A stretch of DNA of 64,000 bases. It comes from Pseudomonadota bacterium (lineage in GTDB: Bacteria; Pseudomonadota; Gammaproteobacteria; Burkholderiales; SG8-39). The stretch lies in assembly GCA_027624175.1 (NCBI GenBank), contig JAQBXT010000004.1, positions 1-64,000 of the forward strand, given 5' to 3'. Positions 20,671 through 31,812 of this stretch are shown here, piece by piece. A model generated the notes under the pieces. The model saw only the letters and a list, made by a program, of their open reading frames with translations. It was not told where the DNA came from and did no database searches. The translations under genes and the position numbers were made by a program. Each line of letters starts with the position of its first letter. The first letter of the stretch is position 1.

Positions 20671-22357
20671 GCAGAAACAGCTTGTCGAGGTCCGCCAGCG
20701 TCAGTTGGTACCAGGTCGGGCGGCCGTGATTGCAGCTGCCTGAGCGCTCGGTCTCCTCCATCTCGCGCAGCAGGGCGTTCATTTCCGGAATGGAAAGCAA
20801 GCGGTTCGCCCGGACCGCGGCGTGACAGGCCATGGTCGCTAGGAGTTCGTTCTGGCGCGCCTGCAGCACCTGCGCGGCGCCGTATTCGCGCAGCTCGGCC
20901 AGCAGCGAACGCGCGAGCGCCGCCACGTCGCCGCCGGCGAGCAACGCCGGCGCGGCGCGCACGGCAAGCTCGTTCGGCCCGGCGACCGACAGTTCCATGC
21001 CGAGCTGCTCCAGCGCGCCGCGGTTGTCCTCCGCCGTCGCCACCTCGAGCGCCTCGGCGCGCATCACTGCCGGCACCAGCAAGCTCTGGCGCTCGATGGC
21101 GCCGGCGTCGAGCCTGAGCTTGAGCTTCTCCATCAGGATGCGTTCGTGCGCGGCGTGCATGTCCACCAGCACCAGGCCCGCTTCGTTCTGCGCCAGGATG
21201 TACACGCCGTGCAGCTGGGCCAGCGCATAGCCCAGCGGCGGGGCCTTCTCCGACAGCGGCAGCGCCGCGGGCGCCGGCCGGTAGTCCATCACCGGCTCCC
21301 GCATCGCCAGCGCCGCCTGGATCGCCGGTCCCTGCGCTGGCAAGGCGGCGTAGCTCACTGGCGCCTGCGCCGCAGAAGGGGACAGCGCGCGCTGCAGGGC
21401 GTGGAACACGAACTGGTGCATGCCGCGCGAGTCCCGGAATCGAACTTCCGTCTTTGCCGGATGCACGTTGACGTCGACGCCGCGCGGATCGAGCTCGAGG
21501 AACAGCACGAAGGCGGGCTGGCGCTCGCCATGCAGCGTGTCGCGGTAGGCCTCGCGCAGTGCGTGCGCCAGCAGCCGGTCGCGCACGAAGCGCCCATTGA
21601 CGTAGAAGTATTGCGTATCGGCGCGGCTGCGCGCCGCCTGCGGCGTGCCGGCGAGCCCGTGCAGGCGCAGCGGTCCCGCGCGCACATCCACTGGCACCGA
21701 CGCCGCCGCGAATTCTTCGCCGAGAACGTCGCCCGCGCGCTCTGCGGGCGATTGCGCCTGTAGGTGCGCCGAGACGCGGCCGTTGTGCCTGAGGGTGAAC
21801 GCGATCCCGGGCCGCGCCAGCGCGATGCGCCGGAACGCCTCGTCGCAATGGCCGAACTCGGTGGCCTCGGTGCGCAGGAATTTGCGGCGCGCCGGCGTGT
21901 TGAAATACAGGTCGCACACCGCGACGGTGGTGCCCGGTGCGCGCGCCGCGGGCCGGGTTTCGTCCGGTGCGCCGCCTTCTGTGGCCAGCGACCAGGCGTG
22001 CGCGGCGTCACGTGCCCGCGACACCAACTCGACGCGCGCCACTGCGGCGATCGAGGCCAGCGCTTCGCCGCGAAAGCCCATGCTCGCCACGCCCTCCAGG
22101 TCCTCGAGCGAGCCGATTTTGCTGGTGGCGTGGCGCGCGAAGGCGAGTGCGAGGTCCTCGCGCGCGATGCCCGCGCCATCGTCGTCCACCTGCACGCGCT
22201 TCGCGCCGCCTTCGGCGAGCGCCACCTGCACCTCTGCGGCGCCCGCGTCGAGGCTGTTCTCGAGCAGTTCCTTCAGCACCGAGGCCGGCCGTTCCACCAC
22301 TTCGCCCGCCGCGATCTGGCTGATCAACAGCTCGGGCAGCACGCGAATGGCGCTCAT
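20660..22357 (-). CDS. mutL: DNA mismatch repair protein MutL
   Basis: [47 protein letters not shown]. Confidence 0.96.
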   Translation of the reverse strand: MSAIRVLPELLISQIAAGEVVERPASVLKELLENSLDAGAAEVQVALAEGGAKRVQVDDDGAGIAREDLALAFARHATSKIGSLEDLEGVASMGFRGEALASIAAVARVELVSRARDAAHAWSLATEGGAPDETRPAARAPGTTVAVCDLYFNTPARRKFLRTEATEFGHCDEAFRRIALARPGIAFTLRHNGRVSAHLQAQSPAERAGDVLGEEFAAASVPVDVRAGPLRLHGLAGTPQAARSRADTQYFYVNGRFVRDRLLAHALREAYRDTLHGERQPAFVLFLELDPRGVDVNVHPAKTEVRFRDSRGMHQFVFHALQRALSPSAAQAPVSYAALPAQGPAIQAALAMREPVMDYRPAPAALPLSEKAPPLGYALAQLHGVYILAQNEAGLVLVDMHAAHERILMEKLKLRLDAGAIERQSLLVPAVMRAEALEVATAEDNRGALEQLGMELSVAGPNELAVRAAPALLAGGDVAALARSLLAELREYGAAQVLQARQNELLATMACHAAVRANRLLSIPEMNALLREMEETERSGSCNHGRPTWYQLTLADLDKLFLRGR

Positions 22358-22381
22358 GCGGGGAGTATATAGAATCGGGTC

Positions 22382-23026
22382 ATGGAACTTCTCGCCGCGC
22401 TGTGGGATTTCGCCGTGCATCTCGACGTGCATCTCGCCGCGTTCATCGCCGAGCACGGCATCTGGGTTTATGCGCTGCTGTTCGCGATCATTTTCTGCGA
22501 GACCGGACTGGTGGTGACGCCGTTCCTGCCGGGGGATTCGCTGCTGTTCGTGGTGGGCGCGCTGGCCGCCGCGGGCGGCATGGACATCAAGCTGGTGATC
22601 GCGCTGCTGGTGATCGCCGCACTCAGCGGCGACAACGTCAATTACTGGTTCGGGCGCTGGGCGGGGCCGAAAGTATTCCGCGCCGAGAACGCGCGCTGGT
22701 TGAATCGCCGCCACCTCGAGCGCACGCATGCCTTCTACGAGCGCCACGGCGGCAAGGCCATCATCATCGCGCGCTTCGTGCCGATCGTGCGCACCTATGT
22801 GCCGTTCGTGGCGGGCATCGGCACCATGCCCTACGCGCGTTTTCTCGCCTTCAGCGTGGCCGGCGCGCTGCTCTGGGTCGTGTCGCTGAGCCTTGCCGGC
22901 TATTGGTTCGGCAACATCCCGCTGGTCAAGGACAACCTCGCGCTCGCGATCGTGGCCATCGTCGCGCTCTCGGTGCTGCCGATCGCGGTGGAATTCCTGC
23001 GCGCGCGCCGGCGCGCCGCGGGCTAG
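22382..23026 (+). CDS. DedA family membrane protein
   Basis: FCETGLVVTPFLPGDSLLFVVGAL; RFVPIVRTYVPFVAGIGTMPY. Confidence 0.93.
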   Translation: MELLAALWDFAVHLDVHLAAFIAEHGIWVYALLFAIIFCETGLVVTPFLPGDSLLFVVGALAAAGGMDIKLVIALLVIAALSGDNVNYWFGRWAGPKVFRAENARWLNRRHLERTHAFYERHGGKAIIIARFVPIVRTYVPFVAGIGTMPYARFLAFSVAGALLWVVSLSLAGYWFGNIPLVKDNLALAIVAIVALSVLPIAVEFLRARRRAAG

Positions 23027-23027
23027 G

Positions 23028-24275
23028 CTAGTTCAACGCCAGCGGGCCTTGCGGTCGCGGCGGATTTTTGGCGAAGTAGCGCTTGATGCCGGCAAGGAGC
23101 GCCCGCGCCATCTTGTCCTGGTAGGCGTCGTCGTTGAGGCGCTTCTCCTCCTGCGGATTGGAGATGAACGCCGTCTCCACCAGGATCGAGGGTACGTCGG
23201 GGGCCTTGAGCACGGCGAAGCTGGCGCGCTCGACGCGCGCCTTGTGCAGGGTGTTGATCTTGCCGAGCTCGGCCAGCACCGCGCCGCCCAGCTTCATGCT
23301 GTGATCGTTGGTCGCGGTCTGCGACAGGTCGACCAGCGTCTGCGTGAGGTAAGGGTCGCGCGTGTCGAGGTTGACCCCGCCGATCAGGTCGGCGTCGTTT
23401 TCCTGCTTCGCCAGCCAGCGCGCCGTATCGGAGGTCGGGCGCTGCGACAGCGCGAACACCGACGAGCCGCGCGCGTGCGGCCGGATAAAGGCGTCGGCGT
23501 GCACCGACACGAACAGGTCGGCCTTGACTTTGCGCGCCTTCTCCACGCGCGCGTTCAGCGGCAGGTAGTAGTCGCCATCGCGCGTCAACAACGCGCGCAT
23601 GCCGCTTTCGGCATCGATCAATTTCTTCAGGCGCCTCGCGATGGTCAGCGTGACGTCCTTTTCCAGGCTGCCGCGGTGGCCGCGCGCGCCCGGGTCCTCG
23701 CCGCCGTGCCCAGCGTCGATGACCACGGTGGCGAGGCGCGCCACCCCCGGCGCCGCCGGCCCGCCCTTGCGCGGCGCAGCTGCCGCGGTGCCGTTGACGG
23801 TAGCCAGTTTCCCATCCAGCTCGAGCAGTGCGGCCAATGGATCGGGCGGCACCAGCGGATACAGGTCGAGCACCAGGCGATGTCCGTAATCCGCGATCGG
23901 TTTCAAGGCGAACACCTGCGGCTTCACCTCGGCCTTGAGATCGAGCACCACGCGCATCACGCCGGGACGGTTGAGCGCCACGCGCAGGCTGGCGATGTAC
24001 GGGTCGCCGGCGGCGACCTTGTTCTGCAGCTCCGCCAATAGGGCGCCACCGTCGACGCCTCCCAGGTCGAGGACCAGGCGCTCGGGCCCTTTGAGCGCGA
24101 ACATGCTGTAGTTCATCGGCTGGCTCGATTCGAAGGTGACGCGCGTGTAGTCGCGCGCCGGCCAGATGCGCGTGGCGATGATTTCAGCTTGGGCTGCGCC
24201 TAAGACACAGAGGAAAAGCGCTGCAAGGCCTGTGCGCGCCAGTCCTCGCCGGAGGGCGAGGGCGCGCTCAGCCAC
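23028..24275 (-). CDS. amiC: N-acetylmuramoyl-L-alanine amidase (AMIN + Amidase_3)
   Basis: VVIDAGHGGEDPGARG; SVHADAF; SILVETAFISNPQEE. Confidence 0.93.
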   Translation of the reverse strand: MAERALALRRGLARTGLAALFLCVLGAAQAEIIATRIWPARDYTRVTFESSQPMNYSMFALKGPERLVLDLGGVDGGALLAELQNKVAAGDPYIASLRVALNRPGVMRVVLDLKAEVKPQVFALKPIADYGHRLVLDLYPLVPPDPLAALLELDGKLATVNGTAAAAPRKGGPAAPGVARLATVVIDAGHGGEDPGARGHRGSLEKDVTLTIARRLKKLIDAESGMRALLTRDGDYYLPLNARVEKARKVKADLFVSVHADAFIRPHARGSSVFALSQRPTSDTARWLAKQENDADLIGGVNLDTRDPYLTQTLVDLSQTATNDHSMKLGGAVLAELGKINTLHKARVERASFAVLKAPDVPSILVETAFISNPQEEKRLNDDAYQDKMARALLAGIKRYFAKNPPRPQGPLALN

Positions 24276-24682
24276 GCGCGCCTGCCCGCCCCGGCGATTT
24301 CCAGCCGGATCTCGAGGCACGGGGGCGCGAGCGATCCGCCGGCGCGCTCCGGCCACTCGATGACGCAGGCCGACTGCGCATTGAAGTAGTCCCTGAATCC
24401 AGAATCCAGCCATTCAGTCCGATCTTTGATCCGATAAAAATCAAAGTGATACAAGTGTAAGCTTGAAACCACATAAAGTTCAACTAGGGGGTAGGTGGGG
24501 CTCTTGACCCTGCCGGTGTGGCCTAAGGCACGCAATAGCCCCCGGACGAGGGTGGTTTTGCCCGTCCCCAGCTCCCCTGAGAGGTGCAGAACCCGGCCCG
24601 GGCCGATGCCGGCGGCGAGCGCGGCGCCCAGGCGCAGCGTTGCCGCCTCGTCGGCAAGCTCGAGGCTAGACTCGGCGGCCAT
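24200..24682 (-). CDS. tsaE: tRNA threonylcarbamoyladenosine biosynthesis ATPase TsaE
   Basis: LHLSGELGTGKTTLVRGLLRALG; VKSPTYPLVELY; CVIEWPER. Confidence 0.95.
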   Translation of the reverse strand: MAAESSLELADEAATLRLGAALAAGIGPGRVLHLSGELGTGKTTLVRGLLRALGHTGRVKSPTYPLVELYVVSSLHLYHFDFYRIKDRTEWLDSGFRDYFNAQSACVIEWPERAGGSLAPPCLEIRLEIAGAGRRAWLSAPSPSGEDWRAQALQRFSSVS

Positions 24683-25712
24683 GGACTACGCGGCGCTCGC
24701 GGCGCGCATCAAGCATTGGGCAAAGGAACTCGGCTTTCAGGCGGTCGGCATCGCGGACACCGATCTCGCCGCGGCGGAGAACCGGCTCGGCGATTGGCTC
24801 GGCAGGGGCTGGCACGGGGAAATGGATTATATGGCCCGCCACGGCGCGCTCCGGGCGCGCCCGGCGGATCTGGTGCCGGGGACGCTGCGCGTAATCAGTT
24901 GCCGCATGGACTACCTGCAGCTGGGCGAAGAACCCGGCGACGACCCGCTGCTCGCCTGCGTCTCGCGCTATGCGCGCGGGCGCGACTACCACAAGGTGCT
25001 GCGCGGCAGGCTGCAGAAGCTGTGCGATCGCATCACCGCAGACGCCGGTACCTACGGCTACCGGGTGTTCGCCGATTCGGCGCCGGTGATGGAAGTGGCG
25101 CTGGCGGCCAAGGCGGGCATCGGCTGGCGCGGCAAGCACACGTTGCTGCTGTCGCGCGAGGCGGGGTCGTGGTTTTTTCTCGGCGAGGTCTACACCAGCC
25201 TGCCGCTGCCGCCGGATGCACCGGCAAGCGAGCATTGCGGGACCTGCACCCAGTGCATCGACATCTGCCCGACGCAGGCGATCCGCGCGCCCTACCAGCT
25301 CGATGCGCGGCGCTGCATCTCGTACCTCACCATCGAGCTGCAGGGCAGCATCCCGGTCGACTTGCGGCCGCTCATCGGCAACCGTGTCTACGGCTGCGAC
25401 GACTGCCAATCCGTGTGCCCGTGGAATTCCTTCGCCCGGCCGAGCGCGGAGCCCGACTTCGCGGTGAGAAACGGCCTGGACCGCGCGACGCTGCTCGAGC
25501 TGTTCGCCTGGAGCGCGGAGGAGTTCGATGCGCGCATGGCGGGTTCGCCGATCCGGCGCATCGGCTACGAGCGCTGGCTGCGCAACCTGGCCGTGGGCCT
25601 CGGAAACGCGCCCGCGACACCTCAGGTCGTGGCAGCTCTGCGCGCGCGCGCGGACCACCCATCCGCGCTGGTGCGCGAGCATGTAAGCTGGGCTTTGTCG
25701 CGCCATGGGTGA
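24681..25712 (+). CDS. queG: Epoxyqueuosine reductase
   Basis: CGTCTQCIDICPTQAI and YGCDDCQSVCPWN Fe-S motifs. Confidence 0.96.
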   Translation: MDYAALAARIKHWAKELGFQAVGIADTDLAAAENRLGDWLGRGWHGEMDYMARHGALRARPADLVPGTLRVISCRMDYLQLGEEPGDDPLLACVSRYARGRDYHKVLRGRLQKLCDRITADAGTYGYRVFADSAPVMEVALAAKAGIGWRGKHTLLLSREAGSWFFLGEVYTSLPLPPDAPASEHCGTCTQCIDICPTQAIRAPYQLDARRCISYLTIELQGSIPVDLRPLIGNRVYGCDDCQSVCPWNSFARPSAEPDFAVRNGLDRATLLELFAWSAEEFDARMAGSPIRRIGYERWLRNLAVGLGNAPATPQVVAALRARADHPSALVREHVSWALSRHG

Positions 25713-26601
25713 CTGGACCGCCGATGCACTGCTCCCGGGATTCGAGGCGCGCACGCTTGAATTTCCCGATGATTATGACGGGCGCGTGGTGGCAACGCTC
25801 GTACGCCTGCCCGCGGGCGACGCGCCGCGCGGCGCGGTGCTCTACGTGCACGGCTTCGTGGACTACTTCTTCCAGCGCCACATGGCGGAGCGCTTCGCGG
25901 CCGAAGGCTACGCGTTCTACGCCCTGGATCTGCGCAAGCATGGCCGCTCGTGGCTTGCGCACCAGCATCCCTGCTTCTGCAAGGACATCGCCGAGTATTT
26001 CGCCGACCTTACGCGCGCGCTGGAATTGATCGGCGGCCCGGTGCTGCTCGCGGGTCATTCCACCGGCGGCCTGGTGTGCGCACTGTACGCGAGCCAGGGA
26101 GAGCGTGAAGCGCAGGTCAGCTCGATGTGGCTCAACGGCCCGTTCTTCGACTGGAAGGTCACGCCGTTCAAGCGCGCGCAACTCGGCTTCGCCGCGCTCA
26201 TCGGGCGGACATTTCCCTTCCTCAACGACCCAAGGGCGGTCTCACCGGACAATGTGCGCAGCATCCACCGTGATTTCGGCGGCGAATGGGAGTTCGACCT
26301 CAAGCTCAAGCCGTTGCAAGGTTTCCCCGCCTACTTCGGCTGGGTCGGCGCGGTCCTCGCCGCGCAAGACAAAGTGCACGCGGGCCTGGACATCGGCTGC
26401 CCGGTCCTGACCATGCACGCGGACGAAGCAGACATCGTGCTCGACTGGCGTCACGTCGCGCGTTGGGGCCGAACGTTGGGGCGCGAGGCGCGTGTGCTTG
26501 CGTTTCCCGGAGGTCTGCACGACCTGGTGCTGTCGCGGCAGGAGATCCGCGACGCGGTGTTCAGGGAGCTTTTTTCCTGGGCGGCACGAGCCGCAAGGTA
26601 G
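25705..26601 (+). CDS. Alpha/beta hydrolase (monoacylglycerol lipase/serine aminopeptidase-like)
   Basis: VLYVHGFVDYFFQ; LLAGHSTGGLVCALYAS; GGLHDLVLS. Confidence 0.88.
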   Translation: MGDWTADALLPGFEARTLEFPDDYDGRVVATLVRLPAGDAPRGAVLYVHGFVDYFFQRHMAERFAAEGYAFYALDLRKHGRSWLAHQHPCFCKDIAEYFADLTRALELIGGPVLLAGHSTGGLVCALYASQGEREAQVSSMWLNGPFFDWKVTPFKRAQLGFAALIGRTFPFLNDPRAVSPDNVRSIHRDFGGEWEFDLKLKPLQGFPAYFGWVGAVLAAQDKVHAGLDIGCPVLTMHADEADIVLDWRHVARWGRTLGREARVLAFPGGLHDLVLSRQEIRDAVFRELFSWAARAAR

Positions 26602-26932
26602 CGACCGTCGCCGCTGCCCACATTGCGTAGAGCGTTGTGAACACCCAATCGGGGGCACGATAAAACAGCAATCTCTGCACCCAGCGGCCGACGAAGGATT
26701 GAGGTCGCGCGCCACCACGCAATGCGTCTTCCCACTCGGTAAGCGGGCAGGTCATGCCGATCACCGCTTCGAGCGCGACGAAGGCGATGGCACCCAGGTG
26801 CAGGTAACGGAACCAGGGATTGCGCACCCAGCGCCAGCCCAGCGCGCTGCCGATCCAGGTCAGGATCAGCCCGCCGACGATGAAGACGACGATCGCGAAA
26901 TGGAGGACGAGGAGGGCGTCAGCCGGACTCAC
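26561..26932 (-). CDS. DUF2784 family membrane protein
   Basis: ADALLVLHFAIVVFIVGGLILTWIG...CPLTEWED. Confidence 0.85.
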   Translation of the reverse strand: MSPADALLVLHFAIVVFIVGGLILTWIGSALGWRWVRNPWFRYLHLGAIAFVALEAVIGMTCPLTEWEDALRGGARPQSFVGRWVQRLLFYRAPDWVFTTLYAMWAAATVATLRLVPPRKKAP

Positions 26933-27746
26933 GCGGTCTCGCGGGATCCGCGATCCACTCGCTCCACGAGCCGGCGTAGAGTCGCCCGCCCTTCAAGCCC
27001 GCGATTTCCATCGCCAGCAGATTGTGGCAGGCGGCGACGCCCGAGCCGCAGGAATTTACCGAACCGTTTGCGGGCCGCTTGCCAAGCACCGCCTCGAATT
27101 CGGCGCGCAGCTGATCGCCGGGCTTGAACACGCCTTCCGGCGTCAGGTTGTCGCTGCTGAATCGGTTGCGCGAGCCCGGGATGCGCCCGGCGACCGAATC
27201 GATGGGCTCGGTTTCGCCGCGCCAGCGCGCCGGCGAACGCGCATCGATCAAGGTCACCCGGCCAAGCTGCGACTTCACGTAGGCCACGTCGACCGCGAGC
27301 TCCGTCCCGACCTTCCCGGGGTAATCCGTCGGCGCGAATTCCGGCACCTCGGTGCTGACTGCCCTGCCTTCCTTCATCCACTTGGCGAAGCCGCCGTCGA
27401 GCACCGCCACCGCGTCGTGACCCACCCAGCGCAGCATCCACCACAACCGCGCCGCCATGGCGCCGGGCCCGCCGTCGTAGCACACGACCTGGTCGGTCGG
27501 ATTCAGTCCCTGCGTGCCAAGCCAGTCGATGAAAGTCTGCGGCACGGGCAGCGGATGGCGTCCGTTCTTCCCGGTCTTCGGCGCGGACAGGTCGCGGTCC
27601 AGGTGCGCGAACGCCGCGCCGGGAATGTGCGACGCGCGGTACTGCTGCGCGCCGAGTTCGTGCTTGAGCAGATCGTGCCTGCAGTCGAACACCCGCCACT
27701 CGGGATGACGGGACAACGCATCGCCGGAGACGAGCGTGTTCAGCAC
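26919..27746 (-). CDS. Sulfurtransferase (rhodanese/3-mercaptopyruvate type)
   Basis: Two rhodanese-like halves; VCYDGGPGAMAARLWW; SCGSGVAACHNLLA active-site loop. Confidence 0.92.
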   Translation of the reverse strand: MLNTLVSGDALSRHPEWRVFDCRHDLLKHELGAQQYRASHIPGAAFAHLDRDLSAPKTGKNGRHPLPVPQTFIDWLGTQGLNPTDQVVCYDGGPGAMAARLWWMLRWVGHDAVAVLDGGFAKWMKEGRAVSTEVPEFAPTDYPGKVGTELAVDVAYVKSQLGRVTLIDARSPARWRGETEPIDSVAGRIPGSRNRFSSDNLTPEGVFKPGDQLRAEFEAVLGKRPANGSVNSCGSGVAACHNLLAMEIAGLKGGRLYAGSWSEWIADPARPRESG

Positions 27747-27934
27747 CCCGGATCGCGCCTCACCCTTGCGTGCACTTGCATCGCGGTGTGTTCCATTGGC
27801 GACGCGTAAGGGCCGGCTTCAGCTGGCGCGCGTTCGGCAGGTCTGACATCGGGCCCGGGGGGTCGGAAAAGTCGGGCAAATTCTACCGCAGGGAAGGTTT
27901 GACCGGGCGAGGGCGAGTCGGCTAAGGTCAGGCC

Positions 27935-28177
27935 ATGACAAAGACCGCGCAGGAGCCGAGCTTCGAGAAGGCACTGGCCGAGCTGGAGAAACTCGTGGCG
28001 CAGATGGAGGGCGGCAAGCTCTCGCTCGAACAGGCGCTGGAGGCGCATAAACGCGGCCTGGAACTGGCGCGCTTCTGCCAGCAGCGCCTGGATGCGGCGC
28101 AGCGCCAGGTCAAGGTGCTCGAAGGCGAGGTGCTGAAGAACCTCGCCGTGGAACCCGAGCCCGGTGAGCGTGCCTGA
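27935..28177 (+). CDS. xseB: Exodeoxyribonuclease VII small subunit
   Basis: SFEKALAELEKLVAQMEGGKLSLEQALEAHKRGLEL. Confidence 0.96.
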   Translation: MTKTAQEPSFEKALAELEKLVAQMEGGKLSLEQALEAHKRGLELARFCQQRLDAAQRQVKVLEGEVLKNLAVEPEPGERA

Positions 28178-29066
28178 GGCAGCGTTCGCAGCCTGGATGG
28201 GCGGCGTCCAGGCGCGAATGGAGACGGTGCTGGCGCGCCTGCTGCCCGGCGCGCAGATCGCGCCGGCGCGTCTGCACGCGGCGATGCGCTACGCCACGCT
28301 CGAGGGCGGCAAGCGCGTGCGTCCGCTGCTGACTTTTGCCGCCGGCGAGGTGGCGCAGGCGCGACCGGAGCGGCTGGAGGTCGCCGCCGCCGCGGTCGAG
28401 CTGATCCACGCCTATTCGCTGGTGCACGACGACCTGCCGTGCATGGACGACGACGTGCTCCGGCGCGGCAAGCCCACGGCGCACGTCGAATACGACGAAG
28501 CGACGGCGCTGCTGGTGGGCGACGCGCTGCAGTCGCTTGCGTTCCAGCTGCTCGCCGAGCACCCGCTCGCCGACGACCCGAGCGCGCAACTGGAAATGGT
28601 GAAGCTGCTCGCGGTCGCCGCCGGATCACGCGGCATGGCGGGCGGCCAGCAGATCGATCTCGAGGCCGTCGGCAAGGCGCTCTCGGTGCCCGAGCTGGAG
28701 TCCATGCATATCCACAAGACCGGCGCGTTGATCCGCGCCGCAGTGCTGCTGGGCGCCGCCTGCGGCAACGGGCACGACGCGGCGTTGCGCGAGCGCCTGG
28801 ACCAGTACGCGAAGACCGTCGGTCTCGCCTTCCAGGTGGTGGACGACCTGCTCGACCATGACGCGAGCACCGCGAACCTCGGAAAGACCGCGGGCAAGGA
28901 TTCGCGGCAGGGCAAGCCCACTTACGTGTCGGCGATGGGATTGGCGCGCGCGCGCGAACTGGCGCGGGAACTGAGGCACAATGCGCTCCAGGCGGTCGCA
29001 CCGCTGGGCCCGCCCGCGCGACGTCTGCGCGAGCTGGCCGATTTCATCGTACTCAGGAAATTCTAG
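28164..29066 (+). CDS. ispA: Farnesyl/geranyl diphosphate synthase
   Basis: [21 protein letters not shown] (FARM), [14 protein letters not shown] (SARM). Confidence 0.95.
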   Translation: MSVPEAAFAAWMGGVQARMETVLARLLPGAQIAPARLHAAMRYATLEGGKRVRPLLTFAAGEVAQARPERLEVAAAAVELIHAYSLVHDDLPCMDDDVLRRGKPTAHVEYDEATALLVGDALQSLAFQLLAEHPLADDPSAQLEMVKLLAVAAGSRGMAGGQQIDLEAVGKALSVPELESMHIHKTGALIRAAVLLGAACGNGHDAALRERLDQYAKTVGLAFQVVDDLLDHDASTANLGKTAGKDSRQGKPTYVSAMGLARARELARELRHNALQAVAPLGPPARRLRELADFIVLRKF

Positions 29067-29113
29067 GCATGGCCTCGATCCCGGGCGAGTTGCCCGCCGG
29101 CGGCTACAATCCA

Positions 29114-30961
29114 ATGATGTTCGATCTGCTCAAGACGATCGACGATCCGTCCGGGCTGAGAAAACTCGAGCGCAAGCAGCTGCACCGGCTCGCAGAGGAG
29201 TTGCGCGCCTACGTGCTCGACTCGGTGTCCAAGACCGGCGGGCACCTGTCTTCCAACCTGGGCACGGTGGAGCTGACCATCGCGCTGCACAAGGTATTCG
29301 AGACGCCCGAGGATCGCGTCGTCTGGGACGTCGGGCATCAGACCTACGCGCACAAGATCCTCACCGGACGCCGCGAGGCGATGGCGCGCCTGCGCATGCA
29401 GGACGGCATCTCGGGGTTTCCGCGGCGCGCCGAGTCGCGCTACGACACCTTCGGCACCGCGCATTCCTCGACCTCGATCTCCGCGGCGCTCGGCATGGCG
29501 GTGGCGGCGAAGGCCAAGGGCGAGGCGCGCAAGTGCATCGCCGTGATCGGCGACGGCGCCATGTCGGCCGGCATGGCGTTCGAGGCGATGAACAACGCCG
29601 GCGCCATGGAAGTGGACCTGCTGGTGGTCCTGAACGACAACGAGATGTCCATCTCGCCGCCGGTGGGTGCGCTCACCAACTACCTGGCACGGCTGCTCTC
29701 GGGGCGCATGTACGCGACCGCGCGCCGCGCGAGCGAGCACATCCTGAAGCGCGTGCCGGGGATGTGGGAAATGGCGCGGCGTACCGAAGAGCACGTGAAG
29801 GGCATGGTCACGCCCAGCACGCTGTTCGAGGAGTTCGGCTTCAACTACATCGGGCCGATCGACGGGCACGACCTCGATACGCTGATCGCCACCCTGACCA
29901 ACATCCGCAAGCTGAAGGGTCCGCAGTTCCTGCACATCGTCACGCGCAAGGGCCAGGGCTACAAGCTGGCCGAGGACGACCCGATCGCCTATCACGGGCC
30001 GAGTAAATTCGATCCGGCGGAGGGCATCAAGAAGGCCGCCACGCCGGCCAAGCCCACCTACAGCCAGGTGTTCGGCGACTGGCTGTGCGATACGGCACAG
30101 GCGGACGCGCGGCTGGTGGCAGTGACGCCCGCGATGCGCGAAGGCTCGGGCATGGTGCGTTACTCGGAGTTGTATCCCGCGCGCTACTTCGACGTCGGCA
30201 TCGCCGAGCAGCACGCCGTGACCTTTGCGGCCGGGCTCGCCTGCGAGGGGCTGCGGCCAGTGGTGGCGATCTATTCCACGTTTCTGCAGCGCGGCTATGA
30301 TCAGCTGATCCACGACGTCGCGATCCAGAATCTGCCGGTGACCTTCGCGCTGGATCGCGGCGGACTGGTCGGCGGCGACGGCGCGACCCACAACGGCGCC
30401 TTCGACTACGCCTTCCTGCGCACGGTGCCCAACCTTACCCTGATGGCGCCCTCGGATGCGAACGAATGCCGGCAGATGCTGACCACGGCGTTCCAGCTTG
30501 GCACGCCCGCGGCCGTGCGCTATCCGCGCGGCGCGGCGGTGGGCGAAGCCACACAGGAACTGACGGCGCTGCCGGTCGGCAAGGGAGAGGTGCGGCGCAA
30601 TGGCAAGCGCGTTGCCATCCTCGCCTTCGGTGCGATGCTCAAGCCCGCGCTGGAGGCGGCCGAGTCGCTCGACGCGACGGTGGCCAACATGCGCTTCGTG
30701 AAGCCGCTGGACCTCGATCTGATCAGGCAGCTTGCCGCGACGCACGAGGTGCTGGTCACCGTGGAGGAGCACCAGGTGATGGGCGGTGCCGGCAGCGCGG
30801 TGTGCGAGGCGCTGAACGGCCTCGGCATCGAGCGGCGCGTGCTGCTGCTCGGCCTGCCCGACCGGTTCATCGACCATGGCGATCCAGGCAAACTCCTGTC
30901 TTCAGTCGGGCTGGATGCCCCTGGCATCCAGAATGCGATTCGCCGCGTAATAACCGAGTAA
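29114..30961 (+). CDS. dxs: 1-deoxy-D-xylulose-5-phosphate synthase
   Basis: [38 protein letters not shown]; full-length. Confidence 0.97.
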   Translation: MMFDLLKTIDDPSGLRKLERKQLHRLAEELRAYVLDSVSKTGGHLSSNLGTVELTIALHKVFETPEDRVVWDVGHQTYAHKILTGRREAMARLRMQDGISGFPRRAESRYDTFGTAHSSTSISAALGMAVAAKAKGEARKCIAVIGDGAMSAGMAFEAMNNAGAMEVDLLVVLNDNEMSISPPVGALTNYLARLLSGRMYATARRASEHILKRVPGMWEMARRTEEHVKGMVTPSTLFEEFGFNYIGPIDGHDLDTLIATLTNIRKLKGPQFLHIVTRKGQGYKLAEDDPIAYHGPSKFDPAEGIKKAATPAKPTYSQVFGDWLCDTAQADARLVAVTPAMREGSGMVRYSELYPARYFDVGIAEQHAVTFAAGLACEGLRPVVAIYSTFLQRGYDQLIHDVAIQNLPVTFALDRGGLVGGDGATHNGAFDYAFLRTVPNLTLMAPSDANECRQMLTTAFQLGTPAAVRYPRGAAVGEATQELTALPVGKGEVRRNGKRVAILAFGAMLKPALEAAESLDATVANMRFVKPLDLDLIRQLAATHEVLVTVEEHQVMGGAGSAVCEALNGLGIERRVLLLGLPDRFIDHGDPGKLLSSVGLDAPGIQNAIRRVITE

Positions 30962-30980
30962 ATTACTCGGGAGTTATAAT
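30954..30980 (+). promoter_or_regulatory. folE2 promoter: palindrome plus TATAAT, apparently leaderless
   Basis: ccgagta-aat-tactcgg (30954-30970), TATAAT 30975-30980, ATG at 30987. Confidence 0.55.
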
Positions 30981-30986
30981 CGACCC

Positions 30987-31790
30987 ATGAACGCCAAAGA
31001 CCCGCACTACATCCCGGATATCCAGAGCCTGCCGGATTCGCGCAAGCTCGCCATCGACAAGGTCGGCATCAAGGCGATCCGGCACCCGATCCAGATCATG
31101 CAGCGCGTGGGCGGGGTGCAGCATACGGTCGCCACCTTCAACATGTACGTCGGCCTGCCGCACCAGTTCAAAGGCACGCACATGTCGCGCTTCGTCGAGA
31201 TCCTGAGCGCGCACGAGCGCGAGATCACCGTCGATTCGTTCAAGGCGATGCTCAACGAGATGGTGGCGAAACTCGAAGCCGAGGAGGGCCTGATCGAGAT
31301 GTCCTTCCCGTATTTCATCGACAAGGCGGCGCCGGTGTCCGGCGTGAAGAGCCTGATGGACTACGAGGTCACCTTCATCGCCCAGATCCTCGACGGCCAG
31401 CGCAGCTTCGCCATGAAGGTGCTGGTGCCGGTCACCAGCCTGTGCCCCTGCTCGAAGAAGATCTCGGATTACGGCGCGCACAACCAGCGCTCGCACGTCA
31501 CGGTCACCGCGCATACCGGCGAATTCGTGTGGATCGAGGAGATCGTGGACCTGGTGGAAAAGCAGGCCTCGAGCGAGCTGTATGGCATCCTCAAGCGCCC
31601 GGACGAGAAGCACGTCACCGAGCGCGCCTACGACAACCCCAAGTTCGTCGAGGACATGGTGCGCGACGTGGCCGCGACGCTGAACCGCGACAAGCGCATT
31701 TCCCGCTACGTGGTCGAATCGGAGAACTTCGAATCGATCCACAACCACTCCGCCTACGCCCTCATCGAACGCGACAAGAGTTCTCGCTAG
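30987..31790 (+). CDS. folE2: GTP cyclohydrolase FolE2
   Basis: [45 protein letters not shown]. Confidence 0.96.
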   Translation: MNAKDPHYIPDIQSLPDSRKLAIDKVGIKAIRHPIQIMQRVGGVQHTVATFNMYVGLPHQFKGTHMSRFVEILSAHEREITVDSFKAMLNEMVAKLEAEEGLIEMSFPYFIDKAAPVSGVKSLMDYEVTFIAQILDGQRSFAMKVLVPVTSLCPCSKKISDYGAHNQRSHVTVTAHTGEFVWIEEIVDLVEKQASSELYGILKRPDEKHVTERAYDNPKFVEDMVRDVAATLNRDKRISRYVVESENFESIHNHSAYALIERDKSSR

Positions 31791-31812
31791 CTGCGTCCTC
31801 GTCTGGCTCGGC

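Noticed and set aside
24200-24275. 76-bp overlap of tsaE and amiC as an overlapping-gene novelty
   Set aside because: The amiC signal-peptide start is uncertain, so the true overlap may be shorter.
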